5,612 nucleotides of DNA from Candidatus Symbiothrix sp. Its GTDB lineage: Bacteria > Bacteroidota > Bacteroidia > Bacteroidales > Azobacteroidaceae. The stretch is from assembly GCA_031270525.1 (NCBI GenBank), contig JAISXN010000003.1:1-5612 (forward strand), given 5' to 3'. The notes below the pieces were generated by a model, which was not told the DNA's origin, searched no databases, and saw only the letters and a list, made by a program, of their open reading frames with translations. Shown here in pieces: positions 1 through 5,612 of the stretch (position 1 is its first letter; the number at the start of each line of letters is the position of its first letter). The position numbers were made by a program, and so were the translations under genes.

Positions 1-288
1 GTGTTCGGTATTATGATGGGCGGGTTGAGAGTAGCGCCGGTAAGCAGGCTTAATTTCTTGGGTATCAGTCCGAAAATCTTCCGTTTCCTGATGAGGAAAA
101 ACAACGTGGCAACATTGGAAGAATTGGTAAATGCCGCTAAGGAATTGGGTATCAATTTTTACGCTTGCGAAATGGCTATGCATATTCTGGGAATCGGGAA
201 AAGTGATATCATTCCGGAAGTGAAAGAAATATTAGGCGTCGCGTCTTTCCTGAAACTTTCCGAAGGAGGACAAACATTATTTATTTGA
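1..288 (+). CDS. DsrE2-like (DsrE/DsrF/DrsH superfamily) sulfur-transfer protein, C-terminal part
   Basis: The reading frame is open from the first base to a TGA at 286-288. The first codon is GTG but is probably an internal Val: DsrE2-type proteins are usually about 160 residues or longer, so some 65-75 N-terminal residues should lie upstream of the window. The visible part has the family's C-terminal pattern: a Met/Gly-rich stretch (FGIMMGG), a basic segment, the 'NVATLEELVNAAKELG' helix, then a conserved Cys (visible residue 56, nt 166-168) in 'ACEMAMHILGI', and the typical LFI C-terminus. By homology the Cys would carry or pass on persulfide sulfur in the cytoplasm or at the membrane. The TusA-like gene follows after 2 bases, which fits a shared operon and a DsrE-TusA sulfur relay. 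The actual substrate cannot be read from the sequence. The family call rests on remembered family patterns. Confidence 0.75.
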   Translation: MFGIMMGGLRVAPVSRLNFLGISPKIFRFLMRKNNVATLEELVNAAKELGINFYACEMAMHILGIGKSDIIPEVKEILGVASFLKLSEGGQTLFI

Positions 289-290
289 TT

Positions 291-518
291 ATGGTTTACG
301 ATTTGGATGTAACACAAGAACATTGTCCGATGACATTCGTCAAGACAAAGATAGCGTTGAATAAACTCCAACCGGGGGATGTTTTGAATGTGAAAGTGAC
401 GGAAGGTGAACCGCTGGAAAATGTGCCGAAAAGTGCGACAGAGCAGGGTTATATCGTTCTTTCTGTAAAGGAAACGGATACAACCGGGGTTTATAATATT
501 GAAATAGAAAAAGGATAA
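291..518 (+). CDS. TusA-family sulfur carrier protein (CPxT variant)
   Basis: This is a 75-residue protein, the normal size for the TusA/SirA-like fold. It starts at ATG 291, two bases after the upstream TGA. An in-frame TTG at 285 overlaps that stop and is a less likely start. The family core is visible: the active-site Cys12-Pro13, followed by 'FVKTKIALNKLQPGDVLNV', a helix and strand typical of TusA, then 'GEPLENVPKSATEQGY', where the second helix of the family lies. The motif reads C-P-M-T rather than the classical C-P-x-P. From memory, a Thr in this place followed by FVKTK is a recurring anaerobe/Bacteroidota variant rather than a damaged site. TusA-type proteins carry sulfur as a Cys persulfide between a donor and acceptors, and the adjacent DsrE2-like protein is the obvious partner. 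It could serve sulfur-compound metabolism rather than tRNA 2-thiolation, so no gene symbol is assigned. Confidence 0.85.
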   Translation: MVYDLDVTQEHCPMTFVKTKIALNKLQPGDVLNVKVTEGEPLENVPKSATEQGYIVLSVKETDTTGVYNIEIEKG

Positions 519-579
519 TTGTAAAAATCAATTAAACGACAATTATTTACGAACAACCATGTAGCAGCTCAGCATTTTT

Positions 580-628
580 AATTTGCAGGTATAATTTGCA
601 AATATCAACTATTCCCTATAAATTTGCA
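580..628 (+). repeat. three direct copies of AATTTGCA upstream of ettA
   Basis: AATTTGCA occurs at 580-587, 593-600 and 621-628, with start-to-start distances of 13 and 28 bases. The middle copy is part of a perfect 10-base palindrome, ATTTGCAAAT (594-603). The last copy is the left arm of an inverted repeat, AATTTG/CAAATT (621-626 and 633-638). Copies two and three coincide with the proposed -33 and -7 promoter elements, which may be the whole explanation. The first copy is not needed by that promoter. Confidence 0.6.
595..626 (+). promoter_or_regulatory. putative Bacteroidota-type promoter of ettA
   Basis: A -33-like TTTG (595-598) and a perfect TAnnTTTG -7 element, TAAATTTG (619-626), are separated by 20 bases, as expected for the primary sigma factor of Bacteroidota. 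Transcription would start near 631-634, leaving a short A-rich leader of about 11-14 nt before ATG 645. A second, poorer match (TATAATTTG, one base too long) lies at 590-598. The call is by motif and position only. Confidence 0.55.
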
Positions 629-644
629 AAAACAAATTAAAAAT

Positions 645-2330
645 ATGGCAGACGATAAAAAAATTATTTTTTCCATGGTAGGCGTGAACAAAATATTTCC
701 GCCTCACAAACAAGTCCTCAAAGACATTTACTTATCATTTTATTATGGCGCTAAAATCGGAATCATCGGTTTGAATGGTTCCGGAAAATCGACCTTGTTG
801 AAAATCATCGCCGGAATCGAAAAGGATTATCAGGGCGAAGTTGTTTTTTCTCCCGGATATTCAGTGGGTTACTTGGAGCAAGACCCGCAATTGGACAATG
901 CGAAGACCGTGAAGGAAACGGTGCAGGAAGGCGTACAGGAAATCATGGATATTCTGCAAGAATATGAAGCGATTAACGAAAAATTCGGTCTTCCGGAATA
1001 CTACGAAGATGCTGAAAAGATGGATAAACTTTTTGCCCGCCAAGCTGAATTGCAGGATAAGATTGACGCAACCGACGCATGGAATATCGACAGCAAGTTG
1101 GAACGGGCAATGGATGCTTTACGCTGTCCGCCCGAAGAACAGTTAGTAGGAACGCTTTCCGGAGGCGAACGCCGTCGTGTTGCCCTTTGCCGTCTGCTGT
1201 TGCAACAACCCGACATTCTTCTTTTGGACGAACCGACCAACCATTTGGACGCCGAATCTATCGACTGGTTGGAACAGCATTTGCAACAATACGCCGGTAC
1301 GGTGATTTGCATCACCCACGACCGCTACTTCTTGGATCATGTAGCGGGCTGGATTCTTGAATTAGACCGTGGCGAAGGCATCCCCTGGAAAGGAAACTAT
1401 ACTTCGTGGTTGGAGCAAAAAACAACACGGATGGCGCAAGAAGAAAAGCAAGCCAGCAAACGCCGCAAAACCTTGGAACGGGAACTGGAATGGTCAAGGA
1501 TGGCGCCCAAAGCCCGTCAGGCCAAAGGGAAAGCCCGCCTCAATTCTTACGAACAACTTTTAAATCAAGACGTTAAAGAAAGGGAAGAAAAACTGGAAAT
1601 CTTCATTCCCAACGGTCCTCGTTTGGGAAATAAAGTCATTGAATCCATACATGTTTCCAAAGCTTACGGCGATAAATTACTCTATGCCGATTTGAATTTT
1701 ATGCTTCCTCCAAACGGTATTGTTGGCATTATCGGGCCTAACGGCGCGGGGAAAACAACGCTCTTCCGGCTGATTATGGGTCTGGAAAAACCGGATAAAG
1801 GCAGTTTTGAAGTCGGGGAAACGGTCAAAATCGGTTATGTCGATCAAAGCCATACGGATATTGATCCCGAAAAAACGGTTTTTCAAGTGGTATCGGGAGG
1901 CACGGAATTTATTCGTGTCGGCGGGAAAGAAGTCAATTCCCGCGCCTATCTGGGACGATTCAATTTCAGCGGCGCCGACCAGGAAAAGAAATGCGGCGTG
2001 CTTTCGGGCGGTGAAAGAAACCGCTTGCATCTGGCGCTCACTTTAAAATCGGAAGCGAATGTTCTTCTGCTTGACGAACCGACTAACGATATAGACGTCA
2101 ACACATTACGTGCATTGGAAGAAGGTTTGGAAAATTTTGCCGGCTGCGCGGTAGTCATTTCTCACGACCGTTGGTTTTTAGACCGGATTTGTACGCATAT
2201 ACTTGCTTTTGAAGGGGATTCGGAAGTGTTTTTCTTTGAAGGTTCTTATTCCGAATATGAAGAAAACAAGAAGCAACGGTTGGGATATGTAGAGCCGAAG
2301 CGGATACGTTACAGGAAGTTGATGGAGTAG
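645..2330 (+). CDS. ettA: energy-dependent translational throttle protein EttA (ABC-F ATPase)
   Basis: This is a 561-residue soluble twin-ATPase protein, against about 555 in E. coli EttA. Domain 1 has Walker A GLNGSGKST (42-50), an arm insertion in roughly residues 100-165, signature LSGGE (171-175), Walker B ending D195 with catalytic E196, and H-loop H225. A charged, Lys/Arg-rich linker (about 245-325) is the P-site tRNA-interaction motif. Domain 2 has GPNGAGKTT (364-372), LSGGERNR (453-460), D477/E478 in 'LLLDEPTND', and H507. The stretch from 'DVNTLRALEEGLENF' to 'HILAFEGDSE' and the C-terminal RIRYRKL tail mark EttA rather than Uup, YbiT or YheS. There are no membrane segments. EttA binds the ribosomal E site and couples entry into elongation to the ATP/ADP ratio. 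All catalytic residues are present. ATG 645 is chosen because MADDKKIIFSM fits the family N-terminus. An in-frame TTG at 624 would add 7 residues but overlaps the proposed -7 box. The gene has its own promoter and ends 6 bp from the opposing lipoprotein gene. Confidence 0.97.
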   Translation: MADDKKIIFSMVGVNKIFPPHKQVLKDIYLSFYYGAKIGIIGLNGSGKSTLLKIIAGIEKDYQGEVVFSPGYSVGYLEQDPQLDNAKTVKETVQEGVQEIMDILQEYEAINEKFGLPEYYEDAEKMDKLFARQAELQDKIDATDAWNIDSKLERAMDALRCPPEEQLVGTLSGGERRRVALCRLLLQQPDILLLDEPTNHLDAESIDWLEQHLQQYAGTVICITHDRYFLDHVAGWILELDRGEGIPWKGNYTSWLEQKTTRMAQEEKQASKRRKTLERELEWSRMAPKARQAKGKARLNSYEQLLNQDVKEREEKLEIFIPNGPRLGNKVIESIHVSKAYGDKLLYADLNFMLPPNGIVGIIGPNGAGKTTLFRLIMGLEKPDKGSFEVGETVKIGYVDQSHTDIDPEKTVFQVVSGGTEFIRVGGKEVNSRAYLGRFNFSGADQEKKCGVLSGGERNRLHLALTLKSEANVLLLDEPTNDIDVNTLRALEEGLENFAGCAVVISHDRWFLDRICTHILAFEGDSEVFFFEGSYSEYEENKKQRLGYVEPKRIRYRKLME

Positions 2331-2336
2331 GGGTGT

Positions 2337-3452
2337 TTACAGAACCACCTTCAAAGGCGATTTTCGCTCCTGACTGAAACGCACAACCGCATCAAACCAG
2401 TCATCCGCAGCCGGGAATTTCCATTGACTCCATCCGCCGCCGAAATAGTACACGAAATCTTCTCCTACCGTGTAATTTTTCAAAAGCATAAAATGATCGT
2501 TTTCCTCAAGCGTACCGCCGTCCGCATCGGGAATATATATCCCAACGTGATTTAATCCCTGGGGAACTCCCGCATCGGAGACCGCATTTTCCGAATAAGC
2601 AATCGCTTGTTTGTCTTCGCTTGTAAATAACAGGCCTTTTTCCTTGTGGAGGAATATTCCCGCCGCCAATTTCAACGGCGAATCGGGGCCTTCGTATCTG
2701 ACAACCGCGCGGTTCATCAAACTGCCTGCATCGGCGGTAATGGTCAGGATTTCTTTATAATAAACGTTGTCCACCCGAATGGAATCGTAAATCAAAGTGA
2801 AAACGGAACGCAAAGGACCGGCGGCCTTGACTTCAAACCGGTCGTAATGATTGCCGATCCACGCTTGACCGGTATAAGGCGCAATACCTCCGGCGCCCAT
2901 GGTGTGGCCAACCGCGTAACAGTCCAGGCCCAAACCGTGGTTCACATGATAAGATATACCCCTTTCCAATTCGTCGGCGTAAAATTTATCCATGACCAAG
3001 CTGTCCGTACATTTCAACCAAAGATCAACGCCATTGCTCGGATTTTCAGCGGCCAATGCCGGGCCGTACATGCGATAAGCCGCAAAATCGTTTTCCCAGG
3101 CAAAATCATCTTTCCGTTCAGGTACCTGACGTGCGTGCGTCTTAGCTGCTACAGGAGCCGGCGTACCTTTTTCCAAAGTGTAAACGCTTGATTTTCCGGC
3201 AGGCACATCAGCTTGGAAAATCAGCAGGGAATCGCTTCCTTCCGTCCATAACTGATAGGGAATTTCTTCGCCTTTTTCGTTTTTCAACACATAGGTTTGA
3301 TTGGCAAAATCAGCTTTCAAAGCTTTCGTTTGAACTTCTACCATTTCTCCGTTGCGGTCGAAATCAAGCGGATTTTCTACCGTAATCTTAACCGGTTCCG
3401 GAGTGCAGGAAACGATTAGAATTGCAATTAATAATACGAATATATTTTTCAT
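2337..3452 (-). CDS. DUF4861-family lipoprotein, candidate uronate/glycan-processing protein
   Basis: This is a 371-residue protein with a lipoprotein signal peptide: Lys2, a hydrophobic stretch 4-14, and lipobox I-V-S-C with the lipidated Cys at residue 16. Residues 17-20 (TPEP) lack the acidic run typical of Bacteroides surface-export signals, so a periplasm-facing location is as likely as the cell surface. The rest looks mainly beta-strand. It shows landmarks I associate with DUF4861: 'YRMYGPA', 'NGVDLWLK', the core 'GLDCYAVGHTMGAGG' (about 175-189), and later 'AAGPLRSVFTLIYD'. The family has no established reaction that I know of. The ATG lies one base after the kduD stop, so translation is probably coupled and the protein belongs to the uronate unit. 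His172, Asp177, Cys178, Tyr179 and His183 cluster in the core and are worth noting as possible functional residues, but this is inference. No transmembrane helix is seen beyond the signal. It is the last gene of the unit. Confidence 0.85.
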   Translation of the reverse strand: MKNIFVLLIAILIVSCTPEPVKITVENPLDFDRNGEMVEVQTKALKADFANQTYVLKNEKGEEIPYQLWTEGSDSLLIFQADVPAGKSSVYTLEKGTPAPVAAKTHARQVPERKDDFAWENDFAAYRMYGPALAAENPSNGVDLWLKCTDSLVMDKFYADELERGISYHVNHGLGLDCYAVGHTMGAGGIAPYTGQAWIGNHYDRFEVKAAGPLRSVFTLIYDSIRVDNVYYKEILTITADAGSLMNRAVVRYEGPDSPLKLAAGIFLHKEKGLLFTSEDKQAIAYSENAVSDAGVPQGLNHVGIYIPDADGGTLEENDHFMLLKNYTVGEDFVYYFGGGWSQWKFPAADDWFDAVVRFSQERKSPLKVVL

Positions 3453-3453
3453 T

Positions 3454-4251
3454 TCATTTCGGCTGTTTACCTATATAAGCCAGAATCCCCCCATCGACAT
3501 ATAAAACATGCCCATTAACAAAATTAGAAGCCTCCGAAGCAAGGAAAACCGCCGGACCGGCTAAATCCTCCGGCGTTCCCCAACGAGCAGCCGGTGTCTT
3601 GGAAATAATAAACGAATCGAACGGATGACGCGAGCCGTCGGCTTGAAGCTCACGCAAAGGCGCCGTCTGGGGCGTAGCGATGTATCCCGGCCCGATGCCG
3701 TTGCACTGAATATTGTATTCACCGTACTCGGAGGCGATGTTGCGCGTAAGCATCTTCAACCCGCCTTTGGCTGCAGCATAAGCCGAAACCGTTTCGCGTC
3801 CCAATTCACTCATCATCGAACAGATATTGATGATTTTGCCGTGTCCTTTTGCAATCATTGCCGGAAGCACCGCTTTGGAAACAATGAACGGAGCATTCAA
3901 ATCCACATCAATTACCTGGCGAAATTCTTTCGCAGACATTTCAATCATCGGTATCCGTTTGATAATTCCGGCATTGTTCACCAAAATATCAATCACGCCC
4001 ACTTCCGATGTTATTTGTGCAACGGCTTCGGTCACTTGTTGTTCGTCGGTCACGTCAAACACATAACCATGAGCGGCAATGCCGTCGGCTTTGTAAGCGG
4101 CGACGCCTTTTTGCACAAAATCGGCATTAATATCGTTGAATACAATGGTGGCTCCCACCGCATGAAAAGCCTTGGCAATTGCATATCCGATGCCGTAGGA
4201 AGCTCCCGTAACGAGAGCGATTTTTCCTTCTAATGAAAAATTTTTAAGCAT
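3454..4251 (-). CDS. kduD: 2-dehydro-3-deoxy-D-gluconate 5-dehydrogenase, SDR family (KduD / gluconate 5-dehydrogenase-like)
   Basis: This is a 265-residue classical short-chain dehydrogenase/reductase. It shows the cofactor motif T15-G-A-S-Y-G-I-G22, NNAG at 92-95, catalytic Asn119, Ser145, Tyr158 and Lys162 (YAAAK), and the PGYIATP loop. Asp40 at the end of the second strand suggests NAD(H) rather than NADP(H). In the pathway it reduces 2,5-diketo-3-deoxygluconate, the KduI product, to 2-keto-3-deoxygluconate in the cytoplasm. It is about 12 residues longer than E. coli KduD. Its substrate-loop region ('ADGSRHPFDSFII') and C-terminus ('DGGILAYIGK') look more like proteins annotated gluconate 5-dehydrogenase and the streptococcal DhuD group. 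Gluconate 5-dehydrogenase is therefore the alternative name, but the adjoining kduI favours the uronate role. The start is ATG 4251, 21 bp after the kduI stop, with an A-rich leader and no Shine-Dalgarno. The downstream lipoprotein begins one base after its stop. Confidence 0.9.
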   Translation of the reverse strand: MLKNFSLEGKIALVTGASYGIGYAIAKAFHAVGATIVFNDINADFVQKGVAAYKADGIAAHGYVFDVTDEQQVTEAVAQITSEVGVIDILVNNAGIIKRIPMIEMSAKEFRQVIDVDLNAPFIVSKAVLPAMIAKGHGKIINICSMMSELGRETVSAYAAAKGGLKMLTRNIASEYGEYNIQCNGIGPGYIATPQTAPLRELQADGSRHPFDSFIISKTPAARWGTPEDLAGPAVFLASEASNFVNGHVLYVDGGILAYIGKQPK

Positions 4252-4272
4252 ATTTTTAGATTTATATTTGAT

Positions 4273-5115
4273 TTACCGTAATTTATCCGCCGTAAACGTA
4301 TCCATATCGTCATAGTCGAGATTTTCACCGCACATTGCCCAGATGAAAGTATAATTACTTGTTCCGGCCGCACTGTGAATAGACCACGACGGAGAAATCA
4401 CCGCTTGTTTGTCGCCCATGAAAATATGACGGGTTTCCTGAGGTTCGCCCATAAAGTGGCAAACAGCTTGTGATTCAGGGATTTTGAAATAGAAATAGGC
4501 TTCCATCCGGCGCGAATGAGTGTGCGGAGGCATCGTATTCCAAACGCTGCCGGGCTGCAATTCGGTCAATCCGATCTGCAATTGGCAGCAGGGAATTATT
4601 TCATTAAGTATTAATTGATTCAGTATTCTTTTGTTGCCGGTTTCCACCGTGCCTAAGTTGCGGACACGACGCATTTCGGAGGTGATTGCAGTCGTCGGAT
4701 AAGCCGTGTGAGCCGGTGATGAAGCAAAATAGAATTGAGCCGGTTGCTGTGCATCTTTGCTCTTGAAAATAACCGATTGGGAGCCGCGACCTACGTAAAG
4801 CGCATCTTTATAAGCCATGGGATAATCTACGCCGTCAACCGTTACAACTCCTTCTCCTTCAATACATACGATACCTAATTCACGCCTTTCGCAGAAATAA
4901 GCCGAGCGAATCAAGTCGATGGTTTCCAAGGGCAAATCTTCTTTTACCGGAAAAGCGCCTCCGATAATCAAACGGTCGTTGTGCGTGTAAACCATCATTA
5001 CTTCATCGGGGGAAAATAATCGCTCTACTAAAAATTCTTTCCGCAGTTGAGTCGTGTCATATTTTTTTACGTCCCGGGGATGCGTTCCCCACCTTTCTTC
5101 GATTGTTGTTTTCAT
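4273..5115 (-). CDS. kduI: 5-dehydro-4-deoxy-D-glucuronate isomerase KduI
   Basis: This is a 280-residue cytoplasmic cupin-fold isomerase (E. coli KduI has 278). It converts 4-deoxy-L-threo-5-hexosulose uronate, formed from unsaturated uronates of lyase-cleaved pectin or glycosaminoglycans, to 2,5-diketo-3-deoxygluconate. The metal site is complete: His198, His200 and Glu205 in H-T-H-S-R-R-M-E, and His247 in 'SWSIHS', offset by two from the E. coli zinc ligands. Other family landmarks include 'CERRELGIV', 'DALYVGRGS', 'GLTELQPGSVWNTMPPHTH', 'PQETRHIFMG' and the terminal 'DDMDTFTADKLR'. The start is ATG 5115. An in-frame ATG at 5139 would add MFNNNGLH, has no counterpart I recall, and would sit at or upstream of the transcription start if the -7 box at 5142-5149 is used. 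It is the first metabolic gene of the unit, 21 bp before kduD and 60 bp after the LytTR gene. Confidence 0.97.
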   Translation of the reverse strand: MKTTIEERWGTHPRDVKKYDTTQLRKEFLVERLFSPDEVMMVYTHNDRLIIGGAFPVKEDLPLETIDLIRSAYFCERRELGIVCIEGEGVVTVDGVDYPMAYKDALYVGRGSQSVIFKSKDAQQPAQFYFASSPAHTAYPTTAITSEMRRVRNLGTVETGNKRILNQLILNEIIPCCQLQIGLTELQPGSVWNTMPPHTHSRRMEAYFYFKIPESQAVCHFMGEPQETRHIFMGDKQAVISPSWSIHSAAGTSNYTFIWAMCGENLDYDDMDTFTADKLR

Positions 5116-5141
5116 ATGCAAACCATTATTGTTAAACATTA

Positions 5142-5149
5142 CAAAAGTA
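5142..5149 (-). promoter_or_regulatory. putative -7 promoter element upstream of kduI
   Basis: On the minus strand TACTTTTG (5149 down to 5142) is a perfect TAnnTTTG match, 26 bases before ATG 5115. The -33 element is poor: at the 20-base spacing there is only TTTT (5173 down to 5170), a 3 of 4 match inside a T-rich tract. A start near 5135-5138 would give a leader of about 20-24 nt and would exclude the in-frame ATG at 5139. The 60-bp gap holds no convincing terminator for the LytTR gene, so read-through from it is also possible. Confidence 0.42.
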
Positions 5150-5175
5150 GGAAAACTTTTTATCCTAAAAAAATT

Positions 5176-5612
5176 TCAGGACAGATTTCCGTCCGTTTTG
5201 GCGTTCTTCATTAGCCATTGAGTCACCTTATCGCCGTAAGTCTTGGAAATAGGAATATTGGGAACTTTTTCGACTCCCAGATCCAGATTCACCCCATCTT
5301 TTTCACGCCGGATTATTTTTATCCGGTCGAAATTCACCAGATATGACCGGTGACATCTCAAGACATGGGCTTCTCCCAATCGCTCTTCCAATGATTTCAA
5401 AGTTGAACGCAAAATAAACCTGGCTACCGAATTTTTGTTCAAATACCAGATTATCACATAATTATCGGCAGATTCGATATATAGCAAATTTTCCTGTTGA
5501 ATGGATAAACGCAATTCTCCTTTGTCATCGTAAAACAAAAGGATATTGTTTTTCGGATTTTTGCCGTTTTGATTGTTTTCTTCAAGCCGTTGCAATCGTT
5601 TTTCCTTTTCCT
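5176..5612 (-). CDS. LytTR-family DNA-binding regulator, C-terminal part
   Basis: The frame stays open to the window edge. The first ATG-like codon inside is a TTG at 5595, so the real start lies beyond 5612. The visible 144 residues begin with a charged linker (EKEKRLQRLEENNQNGK), then one LytTR domain spanning roughly nt 5541-5206. Its landmarks are 'LLYIESADNYVIIWY', 'RCHRSYLVNFDRIK', 'REKDGV' and 'PISKTYGDKV'. LytTR domains bind direct-repeat DNA sites through beta-strands rather than a helix-turn-helix. From memory, Bacteroidota proteins with this close sequence often carry several N-terminal membrane helices joined by such a charged coiled-coil linker. A response regulator with an N-terminal receiver domain is the alternative, and the missing N-terminus would decide. 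The gene is 60 bp upstream of kduI on the same strand, so co-transcription or control of the uronate genes is possible but not shown. Confidence 0.88.
   Translation of the reverse strand, partial: EKEKRLQRLEENNQNGKNPKNNILLFYDDKGELRLSIQQENLLYIESADNYVIIWYLNKNSVARFILRSTLKSLEERLGEAHVLRCHRSYLVNFDRIKIIRREKDGVNLDLGVEKVPNIPISKTYGDKVTQWLMKNAKTDGNLS

Noticed and set aside
263..270. Strong Shine-Dalgarno-like AAGGAGGA before the TusA-like gene
   Set aside because: It lies 20 bases before ATG 291 (too far) and encodes Glu-Gly-Gly of the upstream protein. Bacteroidota rarely rely on such sites, so it was not used to choose the start.
516..545. Inverted repeat TAATTGT/ACAATTA just after the TusA-like stop
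   Set aside because: It is only 7 AT-only pairs with a 16-base loop and no following T-run. This is expected by chance in AT-rich spacer and is not convincing as a terminator.
1677..2030. Minus-strand open frames inside ettA (also 1001-1315)
   Set aside because: They lie wholly within a fully conserved ABC-F gene and have no family features.
2646..3191. Open frame of 181 codons on the plus strand opposite the DUF4861 gene
   Set aside because: No recognisable domain, signal or promoter; composition is typical of an antisense shadow of a real coding gene.
3625..4233. Long open frame (202 codons) on the plus strand opposite kduD
   Set aside because: The minus-strand SDR protein here has all its catalytic motifs. 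The plus-strand translation is rich in His, Phe and Asn, matches no family I recognise, and is a shadow of the real gene.
5150..5175. Possible terminator after the LytTR gene
   Set aside because: The T-rich tract is flanked only by a 4-bp TCCT/AGGA pairing, too weak to call a hairpin.
1..5612. tRNA, rRNA, CRISPR, insertion sequence, attachment site or riboswitch
   Set aside because: Gene gaps are at most 126 bp and contain none of the expected structures, repeat arrays or transposase fragments.

Overview
The window looks like a chromosomal segment of a Bacteroidales-type bacterium (phylum Bacteroidota). Four things support this. The intergenic DNA is AT-rich and the starts have A-rich leaders rather than Shine-Dalgarno sequences. 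Bacteroidota-style promoter elements (-33 TTTG, -7 TAnnTTTG) sit in the gene gaps. There is a DUF4861-family lipoprotein with a lipobox. There is also a LytTR regulator of the kind common in this phylum. No mobile element, RNA gene, CRISPR array or prophage signal was seen.

Layout. On the plus strand, the window opens inside a DsrE2-like sulfur-transfer protein (1-288, 5' end missing). Two bases after its stop comes a small TusA-family sulfur carrier (291-518). After a 126-bp gap with a good Bacteroidota promoter and three copies of AATTTGCA comes ettA (645-2330), an ABC-F translation factor. The minus strand carries, in transcription order, the C-terminal part of a LytTR regulator (5612-5176, start outside the window), kduI (5115-4273), a kduD-type dehydrogenase (4251-3454) and a DUF4861 lipoprotein (3452-2337). 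The two strands meet tail to tail, with 6 bp between ettA and the lipoprotein gene.

How the genes work together. kduI, kduD and the DUF4861 gene form one tight unit (gaps of 21 and 1 nt). KduI and KduD carry out consecutive cytoplasmic steps: 4-deoxy-5-ketouronate, the spontaneous product of unsaturated uronates released by polysaccharide lyases and unsaturated uronyl hydrolases, is isomerised and then reduced to 2-keto-3-deoxygluconate. The lipoprotein at the end of the unit is predicted to lie outside the cytoplasm and has no known function. Its linkage to kduID makes it a candidate for an upstream step on uronate-containing glycans. The LytTR gene is 60 bp upstream on the same strand and could be a linked regulator or only a neighbour. 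The DsrE2-TusA pair suggests protein-bound persulfide transfer, and ettA is a housekeeping gene unrelated to either group.

Most of the window is ordinary. The best candidate for undescribed biology is the DUF4861 lipoprotein, translated almost without a gap after the uronate genes.
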